A stretch of 64,000 nt of DNA from Bellilinea sp040754815 (GTDB taxonomy: Bacteria > Chloroflexota > Anaerolineae > Anaerolineales > Anaerolineaceae): NCBI GenBank assembly GCA_040754815.1, contig JBFMBX010000005.1, positions 155,071-219,070 of the forward strand. Reading direction: 5' to 3'. The notes under the pieces are model-generated. The model was not told the origin of the DNA. It did no database searches and was given only the letters and a program-made list of their open reading frames with translations. Positions 41,941 to 50,562 of the stretch are shown one piece after another (the stretch's first letter is position 1; every line of letters begins with the position of its first letter). The position numbers were made by a program, and so were the translations under genes.

Positions 41941-41969
41941 TGCTCATGGAGCAAGGGGCTGCAGCGAAT

Positions 41970-42965
41970 TTACTCGTTGAACATCTCACCCACACTGCGC
42001 CCCTCGTTGGCGCGGTGGATGACTTCCCCCAGCAGGGGGGCAATCGAAAGCACTTTCAGCCGTCCGCCGAAGAGGGCGGCTTTTTCCGGTGGGATGGGAA
42101 TGGTGTTGGTAGTCACAAACTGAGTAACCGGCAGGGCGGCCAGCCGCTGAGCGGCATCCCGCGAAAAAACGGCGTGAACGAAGGAAATATACACATTGCG
42201 CGCGCCGTTTTCCTTGACCAAATTGACCGCCTGAGCAATGGAACCGCCGGTGTCAATCTCGTCATCCACCAGAATCACATCGCGGTCATACACATCGCCA
42301 ATCAGGGTGAGGGCTTCGGCTTTGGCGTTGTTGGCCAGCCGGCGTTTTTCGATGAACGCCAGCGGCAATTGCAGTTTGGCGGCGTAGTTGCGCGCCTTTT
42401 TGGCAAAGCCCAAATCGGCCGTGACCACCACCGGTGAGTGCAGACGGTGGAGGATGCCTTTGAAATAATCGGTCAGCATGTGAAAGGCGGTCAGCACATC
42501 ACCGGGGATGGAAAAGAAGCCCTGAATCTGTCCGGCGTGCAGGTCCATGGTGATGTAGCGGTCGGCGCCGGCAATTTCAATCATATCCGCCACCAGCCGG
42601 GCGGTGATGGGCACGCGCGGCTGGTCTTTCTTATCCGAGCGGGCATAGCACAGGTACGGTATTACCGCCGTGATGCGGGCAGCCGAATCCAGCCGCAGGG
42701 TTTGAATCATGATGAGCAATTCCATCAGGTTGCGGTGGACGGGCGCGGAGGTGGTCTGAATCACATAACAATCCTGCCCGCGCACACTGCCGTGCAGTTT
42801 GATGAACAGGTTTTCGTTGGGGAATTCAATCACATCCCGCCCGCACAGGGGCAGGTGAAGGTATTCGGCAATGTCCTGAGCCAGCTGCGGACAGGCGGTA
42901 CCCGCATACAGGCGGATATCGCCGTACATCATCCGTTCGTGGCGGGTATGATTGTGAGTGGGCAT
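41970..42965 (-). CDS. prs: ribose-phosphate pyrophosphokinase
   Basis: A 331-residue PRPP synthetase that transfers pyrophosphate from ATP to ribose 5-phosphate for nucleotide and amino acid synthesis. Conserved parts include FPNENLFIKLHGSVRGQD with the ATP loop, YARSDKKDQPRVPITARLVA, the active-site DLHAGQIQGFF flexible loop and the PRPP-binding VILVDDEIDTGGSI. The N-terminus from 42965 (MPTHNHTRHERMM) is longer than typical. The ATG at 42929 is an alternative closer to the family start. The GNAT gene ends 10 bases upstream, so the run aspS-GNAT-prs-fpg may be one transcript. Confidence 0.93.
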   Translation of the reverse strand: MPTHNHTRHERMMYGDIRLYAGTACPQLAQDIAEYLHLPLCGRDVIEFPNENLFIKLHGSVRGQDCYVIQTTSAPVHRNLMELLIMIQTLRLDSAARITAVIPYLCYARSDKKDQPRVPITARLVADMIEIAGADRYITMDLHAGQIQGFFSIPGDVLTAFHMLTDYFKGILHRLHSPVVVTADLGFAKKARNYAAKLQLPLAFIEKRRLANNAKAEALTLIGDVYDRDVILVDDEIDTGGSIAQAVNLVKENGARNVYISFVHAVFSRDAAQRLAALPVTQFVTTNTIPIPPEKAALFGGRLKVLSIAPLLGEVIHRANEGRSVGEMFNE

Positions 42966-42975
42966 CTTTTCTTCT

Positions 42976-43533
42976 CTATTTTAGTATAACCTGATCGTTG
43001 TTGGAATACCACTCCGAACGGAGGATACTCATTACCAGTACATCAATGTAGCGGCCGTGTTTGTATACATCCTGCCGCAGGCGGCCTTCTTCCACAAAGC
43101 CGACCTTCTGGTAAGCCCGAATGCCGCGCGGATTGGTTTCATAGACATGCAGACAGACCTTATTCAGGTTGAGATACTCGAACGCGTATCTCACCATGGT
43201 GCGCAGCGCTTCACTGCCGTAACCGCGGTTCCAGTATTGCTTTTCACCGATGAACAGGCCCACCTCGGCGCGGCGGGCGTGCCAGTCGAATTTCATCAGC
43301 CCGATATTACCGATGGGCAGCCACTCGCCGCCGATTTCGATTTCAATCACCAGCGGGCGTTCCTCCTTGGGGCGTTTCAGCATCCCGCTGTACCATTCCT
43401 CCTCCTCATCCAGCGAGATGGGCGCAAAGAGCAGCAGATTTTCGCGCACTTCCGGGTCGTTCAGCCACTGGACGAAGCGGGGCAGGTCTTCTTTTTCGAT
43501 GGGGCGTAGCCGCAATCCGTTGCCGTAGATCAT
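42976..43533 (-). CDS. RimJ/RimL-like GNAT N-acetyltransferase
   Basis: A 185-residue GNAT of the RimJ/RimL type. The N-terminus LRLRPIEKEDLPRFVQWLND is the family hallmark. The acetyl-CoA binding region is around IGEKQYWNRGYGSEALRTMV (Q/RxxGxG/A). The final motif NPRGIRAYQKVGFVEEGRLR is intact. It would acetylate an amine of a protein N-terminus or small molecule. No specific substrate can be assigned. It is on the same strand as prs and aspS with gaps of about ten bases on both sides, so it is probably co-transcribed with them. Confidence 0.88.
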   Translation of the reverse strand: MIYGNGLRLRPIEKEDLPRFVQWLNDPEVRENLLLFAPISLDEEEEWYSGMLKRPKEERPLVIEIEIGGEWLPIGNIGLMKFDWHARRAEVGLFIGEKQYWNRGYGSEALRTMVRYAFEYLNLNKVCLHVYETNPRGIRAYQKVGFVEEGRLRQDVYKHGRYIDVLVMSILRSEWYSNNDQVILK

Positions 43534-43541
43534 ACGCGCTC

Positions 43542-44861
43542 CTATGGGTGCAGTCGGTTGGGGCCGCGGAAGAGGAAAACCGCCTCGCGGATGTTGGGCA
43601 GGTTGAGCATGACCATCAGCAGGCGCGAAAGGCCCAGCCCAAACCCGCCGTGCGGCGGACAGCCGTAGCGGAAGAAGTCTAGATAAAACTGGATGGACTG
43701 GGTGGAAAGTCCTTTTTCGAGGGCCTGCTGGCGCAGGATTTCGTAGCGGTGTTCGCGCTGGGCGCCGGTGACGATTTCGGTGCCGTTGGCAATTAAATCG
43801 AAGGATTTGGTCAGGTGCGGCTGATCGGCGTGGCGCATGTGGTAGAAGGGGCGCACACTGACCGGCCAGTCAATCAGGTAAAAGAAGTCATGATCGTAGG
43901 TGCGCTTGATGTAATCGGCCAGCGCGCGCTCGCCGCCGGGGTCAATATCGCCCTTCTTTTCGGGCGGCAGCTGATAGCCCACTTCTTTGAGAATTGCCAG
44001 CGCCTTTTCCATGGTGATGCGCGGGAAGGGGACGCTGGGGACGCGCAAATCCACGCCGAAGTGCTGTTTGATTTCTTCACCGTGGGCATCTTTGACGCGC
44101 TGATACACATACTGGAGCATGTTTTCCAGAAAGCGCATCACATCCTCGTGCGATTCGATGTAGGAAATTTCCATGTCAATGCCGGTAAATTCGGTCATGT
44201 GGCGCGAGGTGAAGGACGGGTCGGCGCGGAAAACCGGGCCGATTTCAAAGACGCGCTCGAAACCGGCCGCCATGGCCATTTGTTTGTAAAACTGCGGCGA
44301 CTGCGCCAGATAGGCCTTGGTTTCAAAGTACTGCACTTCGAACAGTTCTGCGCCCGATTCGCTGGGTGAGCCCATCAGTTTGGGCGAGTGAATTTCGATG
44401 AAATCGTGCTTCAGCCAGTATTCGCGGAAAGCGGCCTCGGCGGTGGTCTGCACCTTGAAGAGCAGGGTTACCGGCGGGCGGCGCATATCCAGAAAACGCC
44501 AGTCAAGGCGGTAGTCAATGGAAGGCAGGGCTTCGGCGGTGGGGTCGAGGGGGATGGGCGCTTCGGCCGGGCCGATCACCTCAAAGGTTTCCAGTTGAAT
44601 TTCCAGCCCGCCCAGTTTGACAATCGGGTTTTCGATGACCGTGCCGGTAACGGAAACGACACTTTCGGTGGCGGTGGCGGAAATTTTCTCGGCCAGCGCG
44701 GGGTCGTTGGCCTTCCAAAAGGCCACCTGCACCAGACCGCTCAGGTCGCGCAGGATGAGGAACTGCATCTTCTTTTGATCGCGCAGGGTTTGTAAAAAGC
44801 CCTCTACTTTGACTTTTTCGCCAATGTGCTGGCGCAGGTCGGCAATTCTGGTTCTTTCCAT
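43542..44861 (-). CDS. aspS: archaeal-type aspartyl-tRNA synthetase (probably non-discriminating)
   Basis: A 439-residue class IIb synthetase. An N-terminal OB anticodon-binding fold (about 15-110) precedes the class II core, with motif 2 in FRADPSFTSRHMTEF and motif 3 in GFGLGLSRLLMVML. It lacks the GAD insertion of the large bacterial AspRS, so it is the short archaeal/AspS2 type that often also charges tRNA-Asn, with amidation by GatCAB. Whether it is discriminating cannot be read with confidence. GAAAGAA-type purines precede the ATG. It lies 33 bases downstream of meaB on the same strand. Confidence 0.92.
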   Translation of the reverse strand: MERTRIADLRQHIGEKVKVEGFLQTLRDQKKMQFLILRDLSGLVQVAFWKANDPALAEKISATATESVVSVTGTVIENPIVKLGGLEIQLETFEVIGPAEAPIPLDPTAEALPSIDYRLDWRFLDMRRPPVTLLFKVQTTAEAAFREYWLKHDFIEIHSPKLMGSPSESGAELFEVQYFETKAYLAQSPQFYKQMAMAAGFERVFEIGPVFRADPSFTSRHMTEFTGIDMEISYIESHEDVMRFLENMLQYVYQRVKDAHGEEIKQHFGVDLRVPSVPFPRITMEKALAILKEVGYQLPPEKKGDIDPGGERALADYIKRTYDHDFFYLIDWPVSVRPFYHMRHADQPHLTKSFDLIANGTEIVTGAQREHRYEILRQQALEKGLSTQSIQFYLDFFRYGCPPHGGFGLGLSRLLMVMLNLPNIREAVFLFRGPNRLHP

Positions 44862-44894
44862 AATACTTCTTTCTCCTCGCTTTGGGATGGGATG

Positions 44895-45917
44895 TTAAGA
44901 GGTCAACAGCGCAGATGAGCCGCGCTGGAATGATTGCGGAAGATCGGTTTCATCCAATAAATGATGGAGTGCCTGATAGGGTGAAATGCGGCGCGCCTGC
45001 AAGTCCGCTAGAATTTGCTGGTAGCGGCCTTCCGGCAGGCTGGTGCGCCAGCGTTTGAGCAGGGCGGCTTGCAGTAAGTCTTCCAGCTGGTTTTGCAGGC
45101 GGCTGCGGTCGCGTGCCTGCCAGCCGCTGCTCTGCCGCAGGTAGGCGGCGTGGGCCTGAATGCGGCTCATCAATTCGGCAATGCCTTCGTTTTGGGTGGC
45201 AATGGTGGTCACCAACGGGGGATGCCAGAGCGGCGGCTCGTTTTCGGCGGCGGCTTCGCCCCGCGGGCTGCCCAGTTCCAGCATGGCGCGCAGGGTGCGC
45301 AGGGCGTTTTCGGCGCCGGGCAGGTCGGCTTTGTTCAGCACAAGGATATCGGCAATTTCCAGAATGCCGGCTTTGATGGCCTGAATGTCATCGCCCATGC
45401 CGGGCGCTTCGACCACGATGACGGTATGCGCCAGCCGGGCAATTTCCACTTCCGACTGGCCGGCACCTACCGTTTCGATAAGGATGACATCGAAACCGGC
45501 GCTGTCCAGCGCCTGAACGACGGCGGGAGTGGTGTGCGCCAGCCCGCCCAGTGCGCCGCGCGAGGCCATCGAACGGATGAACACACCGGGGTCGCCGCTC
45601 AGGTCACGCATGCGCACGCGGTCGCCCAGCAATGCGCCGCCGGTGAAGGGCGAGGATGGGTCCACCGCCACAATCGCCACCGTGCGCGGCGGGCTGCCAT
45701 CCGCCGGCTGGCGGAAGGCGCGCGCCAGCCGGTTGACCAGCGAGGACTTGCCCGCGCCCGGCGAACCGGTGATGCCGATCCAGTGGGCGCGCCCGCTGTG
45801 CGGAAAGAGGCGGTCGAGGGCGGCCTCGCCCTGCGGGTCGCCGTTCTCGATCAGCGTGAGCAGGCGGGCAAGCGCAAGGCGGCTGCCGGCAAGCACTTCC
45901 TCGGCCAGTGTGTTCAT
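44895..45917 (-). CDS. meaB: MeaB/ArgK-like G3E GTPase chaperone of methylmalonyl-CoA mutase
   Basis: A 340-residue G3E-type P-loop GTPase that protects and reloads B12 in methylmalonyl-CoA mutase. Walker A is GITGSPGAGKSSLVNRL. Metal and switch regions are VAIVAVDPSSPFTGGALLGD and MRDLSGDPGVFIRSMASRG. The base motif is LVLNKADLPGA. The C-terminal dimerisation helices are present. The ATG at 45917 was preferred to an upstream TTG at 45923. The adjacent gene upstream encodes the small B12-binding domain, an expected partner. The large catalytic mutase subunit is not in this window. Confidence 0.92.
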   Translation of the reverse strand: MNTLAEEVLAGSRLALARLLTLIENGDPQGEAALDRLFPHSGRAHWIGITGSPGAGKSSLVNRLARAFRQPADGSPPRTVAIVAVDPSSPFTGGALLGDRVRMRDLSGDPGVFIRSMASRGALGGLAHTTPAVVQALDSAGFDVILIETVGAGQSEVEIARLAHTVIVVEAPGMGDDIQAIKAGILEIADILVLNKADLPGAENALRTLRAMLELGSPRGEAAAENEPPLWHPPLVTTIATQNEGIAELMSRIQAHAAYLRQSSGWQARDRSRLQNQLEDLLQAALLKRWRTSLPEGRYQQILADLQARRISPYQALHHLLDETDLPQSFQRGSSALLTS

Positions 45918-45935
45918 TCCCAATTCCGGTCTGCC

Positions 45936-46346
45936 TCAGGCCTGATTTTCCTGTAAGACGGCGGCGCGCAGGTCTTCGACCACTTTTTGGGTGGAGGTGC
46001 CGGGGCCATAAACGGCGCGCACGCCCATTGCCAGCAGGGCGGGGATGTCCTGTTCGGGGATGATGCCGCCGACGAAGACATGCACATGGCCCTGCCCGTT
46101 GGCGCGCAGCAGTTCCAGCACGCGCGGCACCAGCGCCATGTGCGCGCCGGAGAGGATGGAAAGCCCGACTGCGTCCACATCTTCCTGCAGAGCGGCTTCG
46201 GCAATCATCTCCGGGGTCTGGCGCAGGCCGGTGTAGATCACCTCCATGCCGGCATCGCGCAGGGCGCGGGCAACCACTTTGGCGCCGCGGTCGTGGCCGT
46301 CCAAACCGGGTTTGGCAATCAGTACGCGGATTTTGCGTTCGGTCAT
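45936..46346 (-). CDS. cobalamin-binding (methylmalonyl-CoA mutase C-terminal) domain protein
   Basis: A 136-residue Rossmann-like B12-binding subunit. The ligand motif DGHDRGAK (DxHxxG) supplies the cobalt-coordinating His. VGLSILSGAHMALVPRVLELL (split around the SGAH segment) and VFVGGIIPEQD complete the nucleotide-tail site. The length matches free-standing mutase small subunits, such as those of isobutyryl- or methylmalonyl-CoA mutases, with the catalytic domain encoded separately. It precedes meaB by 18 bases, so they form an operon. The reaction would interconvert acyl-CoA carbon skeletons, but which acyl-CoA is not determined. Confidence 0.9.
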   Translation of the reverse strand: MTERKIRVLIAKPGLDGHDRGAKVVARALRDAGMEVIYTGLRQTPEMIAEAALQEDVDAVGLSILSGAHMALVPRVLELLRANGQGHVHVFVGGIIPEQDIPALLAMGVRAVYGPGTSTQKVVEDLRAAVLQENQA

Positions 46347-46447
46347 TCGGTTTTGCCTCAGGGTGAAGTTGTCTCAATTATACCGCGTCCTGTGGTCAGA
46401 CAATATCCCCCATTTTAAGGAATAGTGTCATATCCGCCGCGTGACAG

Positions 46448-46645
46448 TTAACCCTCAGGGAGCGGCTCTTCCGGCAGGTCATCCGCGACTTCTGCCCCGG
46501 GCAGGAGGAATAAATCGGGATTTTTCCACAGGAAGGCAGCCGCTTCGGTGCGGGTCTTGGCACCGATTTTCTGGTTAAGAGCGGTGATGTAGTCCTTGAC
46601 CGTACCGGGCTGAAGGGCCGGCTGGTCGGGTTTTCGGACGTTGTC
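46448..46645 (-). pseudogene. remnant of a LuxR/GerE-type HTH regulator
   Basis: The minus strand encodes an open C-terminal stretch of about 60 residues. It has LQPGTVKDYITALNQKIGAK followed by TRTEAAAFLWKNP, the second half of a LuxR-type HTH (recognition helix and C-terminal helix), ending at a TAA at 46448-46450. Upstream of the PALQPGT segment the homology is lost and no ATG, ribosome-binding site or receiver/CARF domain precedes it. It therefore looks like a truncated gene end. Its HTH is not a copy of the one in the CRISPR-linked LuxR fusion. Confidence 0.55.
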
Positions 46646-46722
46646 GCATGCCGGTGAGATCAGCGTTTTTTTTATAGATTAAAAATAATACACGAAATTC
46701 CAAAATTGCCCGCCGAATCGAA

Positions 46723-46751
46723 TTGCATTAAAGCAGGGGGCATACTATAAT
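46723..46751 (+). promoter_or_regulatory. promoter giving a leaderless secreted-protein mRNA
   Basis: TTGCAT (46723-46728), a 17-base spacer and TATAAT (46746-46751). The -10 ends 8 bases before the ATG at 46760, so the transcript would start at about the start codon. Confidence 0.65.
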
Positions 46752-46759
46752 AAAACCGT

Positions 46760-47725
46760 ATGAGGGGTATTTTTCGGCTTGTTTTCCTGTTGACGCTCGT
46801 CGCGCTGCTTTCCTTCTCTTTAGGAACCGGCTATGCCCAAACGCCCACCCCGCCGCAGGGGGAGGACTTCGGCACGGGGTTCTACGTAAGCGGCGCGTTT
46901 CTGGCGCAGTATTACAGCGTGCCGAACCCGCTGGAAATCTACGGCCTGCCGATCACGCAGGAATTCGAGGGGGTTTCTTCGTTTGGCATCTGCACGCGCA
47001 TGCAGTACTTCACCAAGGCGCGCTTCGATCTGGTGCGCACACCGGAAGGCGAACGCGTGGTGGTTGCCAACCTCGGTGAGTTGCTCTACCCCGGTCCCGG
47101 CCCGCTGGCGCCGGTGCCCACCGAAGGCCCTACCTGCCGTCGTTTCGATGCCACCGGCAAGAGTGTTTGCTACGCTTTCTTACAATTCTACGAAGCCAAC
47201 AACGGCGAAGTCAACTTTGGCAACCCGATTTCCGATCTGGAAATTCGCGAGGGGCGCTATGTGCAGTATTTTGAGAAGGTGCGCATGGAGTGGCAGCCCG
47301 AACGGCAGGCCGAAAGTCATGTGGTGCTGACCGATCTGGGCAAGCGTCACTTCGATCTGGTGCAGCGCGATCTGGAAGCCGGCAGGCCGATTGGCAGTGC
47401 CATAGCCGGCAGGCAGCGTTTTCCGGTGGCGCATGCCTTTTTTGCCCACCCCTTGATCGGCGCGCACAACAGCCAGACGCTGTATGTGGTGGTGGTGGAC
47501 CGCTTCCGCCAGCCGGTTGAAGGGGCGGAGGTTTCGGTGGTGCTGGAATACCCGGACGGCGAACGCGCCGCTTACCGGCTGAACAACACCGATGCCAGCG
47601 GTATCACCACGCTGACTTTCAATGTGGGGGAATGGCAGCCGCGGCAGGTGATTACGCTGGAGGCGCTGGTCAATGCGAACGGCGAAGAAGCACACGCCGA
47701 GTCGTGGTTCCGCATCTGGTACTAG
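46760..47725 (+). CDS. secreted protein with C-terminal Ig-like domain
   Basis: A 321-residue exported protein. A signal peptide of about 26 residues (RLVFLLTLVALLSFSLGTGY, cleavage near YAQ-TP) is followed by two repeated modules that each open with IYGLPITQEFE-type or FGNPISDLEIREG sequence and end in an aromatic QYF motif (MQYFTKARFD and VQYFEKVRME). The C-terminal 80 residues form an Ig-like or carboxypeptidase-regulatory domain (VEGAEVSVVLEYPDGERAAY). This module architecture is common in surface proteins of Anaerolineae-type genomes. The function is unknown. It ends 3 bases from the convergent guaA stop. Confidence 0.75.
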   Translation: MRGIFRLVFLLTLVALLSFSLGTGYAQTPTPPQGEDFGTGFYVSGAFLAQYYSVPNPLEIYGLPITQEFEGVSSFGICTRMQYFTKARFDLVRTPEGERVVVANLGELLYPGPGPLAPVPTEGPTCRRFDATGKSVCYAFLQFYEANNGEVNFGNPISDLEIREGRYVQYFEKVRMEWQPERQAESHVVLTDLGKRHFDLVQRDLEAGRPIGSAIAGRQRFPVAHAFFAHPLIGAHNSQTLYVVVVDRFRQPVEGAEVSVVLEYPDGERAAYRLNNTDASGITTLTFNVGEWQPRQVITLEALVNANGEEAHAESWFRIWY

Positions 47726-47728
47726 GCT

Positions 47729-49285
47729 TCATTCCCATTCAATCGTCGCCGGCGGCTTGCTGGTGATGTCATACACCACGCGGTTGACGCCGCTCACCTC
47801 GTTGACGATGCGGTTGGCCACCCGCGCCAGCAGGTCGTGCGGCAGGGCAGCCCAGTCGGCGGTCATGAAGTCCTGCGTGGTGACGGCGCGCAAGGCGACC
47901 ACTTCCTGATAGGTGCGCTGGTCGCCCATCACACCCACCGAGCGCACCGGCAGTAGCACGGCAAACGCCTGCGCGATGCGCTGAGGGCTGCCGGGCGGGG
48001 TGCGCCCCAGCAGGCCGGCCTGCGCCAGTTCGCTGGTGAAGATGTGATCGGCGGCGCGCAGACGCTCCAGCCGTTCGGCGGTGATCGGCCCGAGACAGCG
48101 CACGGCCAGCCCCGGCCCGGGGAAGGGCTGCCGCCAGACCAGTTCTTCCGGCAGGCCGAGTGCTTCGCCGACGATGCGCACTTCATCCTTGAAGAGGTAA
48201 CGCAGCGGCTCGACCAGTTCGAAATCGAATTCCGCAGGCAGACCGCCGACATTGTGATGCGTTTTAATGCGCTGCGCCTTGGCGCGGTCGGGTGCGGCCG
48301 ATTCGATCACATCCGGGTAGATGGTGCCCTGCACCAGAAAGGGGATTTTCCCCAGCCGGCGTGCCTCGCGCTCGAAGGTGCGGATGAAGGTCTCGCCGAT
48401 GATGCGCCGCTTTTCCTCCGGTTCTTCCACGCCGGCCAACGCGCCCAAAAATTCGGCGGCGGCATCCACCACAATCAGGTTTTCGCCCAGCGAGCGGCGG
48501 AAGGCGCGCTCCACCTGATCGCGTTCGCCGTGGCGCAGCATACCCGTATCCACGAACACGGCGGTCAACTGGCTGCCCACGGCGCGCTGAACCAGCGCGG
48601 TAGCCACGCTCGAATCCACCCCGCCGCTGACCGCCGAAAGCACGCGTTGTTCGCCAACCTGCTGACGGATGCGGCTGACGGCCTGTTCGATGATGGCCTC
48701 AGGCGTCCAATCCGGCTGGCAGCCGCAAATTTCCACCACAAAGCGGCGCAGCATCTCGGCCCCGCCGGGGGTGTGATGCACCTCGGGGTGGAACTGCACG
48801 CCGTAGTAGGCACGCTGCGGGTCGCCGATGGCGGCGATGGGGCTGTTGGGGCTGCGCGCCAGCACCTCAAAACCGGGCGGCGGCTGTTCGATGCGGTCGC
48901 CGTGCGACATCCACACCGGGTAACTGCCCGGCGGGAGCAGGGGGTTGGGGCGGAGCGTTTCGACCTGCGCCGGGCCGTACTCGCGTTGCGCCGCCGGGGC
49001 AACCACCCCGCCCAGCGCGTGGGTGAGTGCCTGCATGCCGTAGCAAATGCCCAGCACCGGCAGGCCGGATTGCAGGACGTAAGCGGGGATGAACGGCGCA
49101 CCCGGCTCATAGACCGAGGCCGGCCCGCCGGAGAGGATGAAGCCGCGCGGTTGAATCGCCAGCACCTGTTCGGCGGGGGCATCCCACGGGAACAATTCGC
49201 AATACACCTGCGCCTCGCGCACGCGGCGGGCGATCAACTGAGCGTACTGCGAGCCGAAATCCAGAATGGCAATGGCGCTGGTCAT
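47729..49285 (-). CDS. guaA: GMP synthase (glutamine-hydrolysing)
   Basis: A 518-residue bifunctional enzyme converting XMP, ATP and glutamine to GMP. The N-terminal class I glutaminase has LGICYGMQALTHALGG with the nucleophile Cys and FHPEVHHTPGG with His-Glu. The ATP-pyrophosphatase domain starts at about residue 205 with the PP-loop SAVSGGVDSSVAT. The C-terminal dimerisation domain ends in the conserved YDITSKPPATIEWE. The length is standard. It overlaps xpt by 4 bases (ATGA), forming a purine salvage and synthesis operon. Confidence 0.97.
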   Translation of the reverse strand: MTSAIAILDFGSQYAQLIARRVREAQVYCELFPWDAPAEQVLAIQPRGFILSGGPASVYEPGAPFIPAYVLQSGLPVLGICYGMQALTHALGGVVAPAAQREYGPAQVETLRPNPLLPPGSYPVWMSHGDRIEQPPPGFEVLARSPNSPIAAIGDPQRAYYGVQFHPEVHHTPGGAEMLRRFVVEICGCQPDWTPEAIIEQAVSRIRQQVGEQRVLSAVSGGVDSSVATALVQRAVGSQLTAVFVDTGMLRHGERDQVERAFRRSLGENLIVVDAAAEFLGALAGVEEPEEKRRIIGETFIRTFEREARRLGKIPFLVQGTIYPDVIESAAPDRAKAQRIKTHHNVGGLPAEFDFELVEPLRYLFKDEVRIVGEALGLPEELVWRQPFPGPGLAVRCLGPITAERLERLRAADHIFTSELAQAGLLGRTPPGSPQRIAQAFAVLLPVRSVGVMGDQRTYQEVVALRAVTTQDFMTADWAALPHDLLARVANRIVNEVSGVNRVVYDITSKPPATIEWE

Positions 49286-49854
49286 GGAGCGAAAACGATT
49301 TTGCCTTCTACCATGGAAACGATGCAGGCTAGCGAAACGATGGGGACATTGAGGAAAGCCAGCGCATCGCGCCCACCCTCGAAGGTTTTTTCGATGAGTG
49401 CGCCGATGCCAACCACCTCCGCCCCGGCTGCCTGAGTCAGGCGCACCAGCCCCAGAATGGTGGCGCCGGAAGCGAGAAAGTCATCAATGATCAGCACCCG
49501 TTCGCCGGCCGCCAGATACTCCGGCGAGACGATCAGTTCCACCGGCCGGCCGCGTGTGTGCGAGGGGGCAATGGTCAGGTAAACCGTATCCGGCATGGTG
49601 ATGGGCTTGCTCTTGCGGGCATAGACCACCGGCACGCCGAGGTGTTTGGCCGTCATCAGCGCCGGGGCGATGCCGGAGATTTCGGCGGTCAGCACGCGGG
49701 TTGCGCGGACGTGGGCAAAGCGTCTGGCCAGTTCTGCGCCGCAAGCATCCATCAGCACCGGGTCAACCTGATGATTGATGAAACTATCCACCTTGAGGAT
49801 GCCGCCGCCCAGATTTTTACCCTCTTTCAAAATTCGTTCTTTGAGTGCCTGCAT
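49282..49854 (-). CDS. xpt: xanthine phosphoribosyltransferase
   Basis: A 190-residue type I phosphoribosyltransferase that salvages xanthine to XMP, which guaA then aminates. Family features: LKVDSFINHQVDPVLMDACG near the N-terminus, ISGIAPALMTAKHLGVPVVY, the PRPP loop VLIIDDFLASGATILGL and the closing VGIGALIEKTFEGGRDAL. The ATG at 49854 matches the family start and has GAGAGG 5 bases upstream. The ATG-like start at 49869 is less likely. A promoter lies about 40 bases upstream. The purine riboswitch common ahead of xpt in Firmicutes is not seen. Confidence 0.93.
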   Translation of the reverse strand: MQALKERILKEGKNLGGGILKVDSFINHQVDPVLMDACGAELARRFAHVRATRVLTAEISGIAPALMTAKHLGVPVVYARKSKPITMPDTVYLTIAPSHTRGRPVELIVSPEYLAAGERVLIIDDFLASGATILGLVRLTQAAGAEVVGIGALIEKTFEGGRDALAFLNVPIVSLACIVSMVEGKIVFAP

Positions 49855-49889
49855 ACGTTCCTCTCCCAAACAAGTATTGTATGGACATT

Positions 49890-49918
49890 ATTTTACGCCG
49901 GGTGAGGGGCGATTCCAA
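49890..49918 (-). promoter_or_regulatory. xpt-guaA promoter
   Basis: Minus-strand TTGGAA (49918-49913), a 17-base spacer and TAAAAT (49895-49890), giving a leader of roughly 30 bases. No riboswitch fits in that length. Confidence 0.6.
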
Positions 49919-49972
49919 TAGGCCAGCGGGAGAAAAATGAGATATCCGCCATTTTTTAAGAATCGTGTGGTT

Positions 49973-50001
49973 AAAAAAAGGGCTGCCCGTGAGCGGGCAG
50001 C
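49973..50001 (-). terminator. intrinsic terminator of the Hsp20 cluster
   Basis: On the minus strand GGCTGCCCG and CGGGCAGCC form a 9-bp stem over a 4-base loop, followed by seven T residues. It lies about 25 bases past the last Hsp20 stop codon. Confidence 0.88.
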
Positions 50002-50024
50002 CTGAGAAGGTTGGCTAAGATACT

Positions 50025-50528
50025 TCAACTGGATTTGATGGGTATCACCTTGCGCGCGCTTTGAGCCGCGGGAGTTTTGGGCAGGTTGATGGTCAGCACG
50101 CCCTTGCGGAAGATGGCCTCGGCTTTATCCACCTCCACTTCGCACGGCAGGCTGATGACGCGCTGGAACGAACCGTAGCGGCGCTCCATGCGGTAGTAAT
50201 CTTCACCTTTTTCTTCTTCTTCCTGCCGTTTTTCTCCGCGCAGGATGAGAGCATCGCCGCTGACCGAGATTTCGATGTCTTTTTCATCCAGACCGGGCAG
50301 TTCGGCGGTGACGATTACTTTCTTGTCGGTTTCTTTGACATCCACGCGCGGTGTGAAGGTTTCCCATTCTTCTTCGAAGAAGCGCCACGGCATCAGCGAC
50401 CACGGCCGTTCGAAGAAGGAATCGAACCAGCGGTCAAATTCCCGCATGAGGGCGAAGGGCTGATCATCCTCGCGGCGGATAGCCAGCGCGCGTTTGGGGC
50501 GGAAGGGAATCAGATCGGTGATCGGCAT
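50025..50528 (-). CDS. Hsp20/alpha-crystallin small heat shock protein (third of three)
   Basis: A 167-residue small heat shock protein, the longest N-terminal arm of the set (PFRPKRALAIRREDDQPF). The alpha-crystallin domain runs about 50-145, with FTPRVDVKETDKKVIVTAEL and the conserved LPGLDEKDIEISVSGD. The typical GVLTINLPK motif is present, followed by an IxI-like KVIPI tail. It would hold unfolding proteins in the cytosol without ATP. The ATG at 50528 has GGAGG 8 bases upstream and is preferred to GTG 50537. It is last in a run of three and is followed by a strong terminator. Confidence 0.93.
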   Translation of the reverse strand: MPITDLIPFRPKRALAIRREDDQPFALMREFDRWFDSFFERPWSLMPWRFFEEEWETFTPRVDVKETDKKVIVTAELPGLDEKDIEISVSGDALILRGEKRQEEEEKGEDYYRMERRYGSFQRVISLPCEVEVDKAEAIFRKGVLTINLPKTPAAQSARKVIPIKSS

Positions 50529-50562
50529 ACCTTTCACCTCCTTTCCTGCATGTATTCATTCA

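Larger units (their letters stand above)
46347..46759. other. intergenic stretch with a LuxR-HTH remnant and a promoter
   Basis: About 410 bases between the divergent B12-binding gene and the secreted-protein gene. It contains a minus-strand gene fragment (46448-46645) and, at the right end, the promoter of the gene at 46760. The rest is AT-rich and shows nothing recognisable. Confidence 0.7.

Noticed and set aside
49855..49972. Purine riboswitch ahead of xpt-guaA
   Set aside because: The promoter leaves a leader of only about 30 bases and the aptamer consensus is absent. The hairpin further upstream is the Hsp20 terminator.
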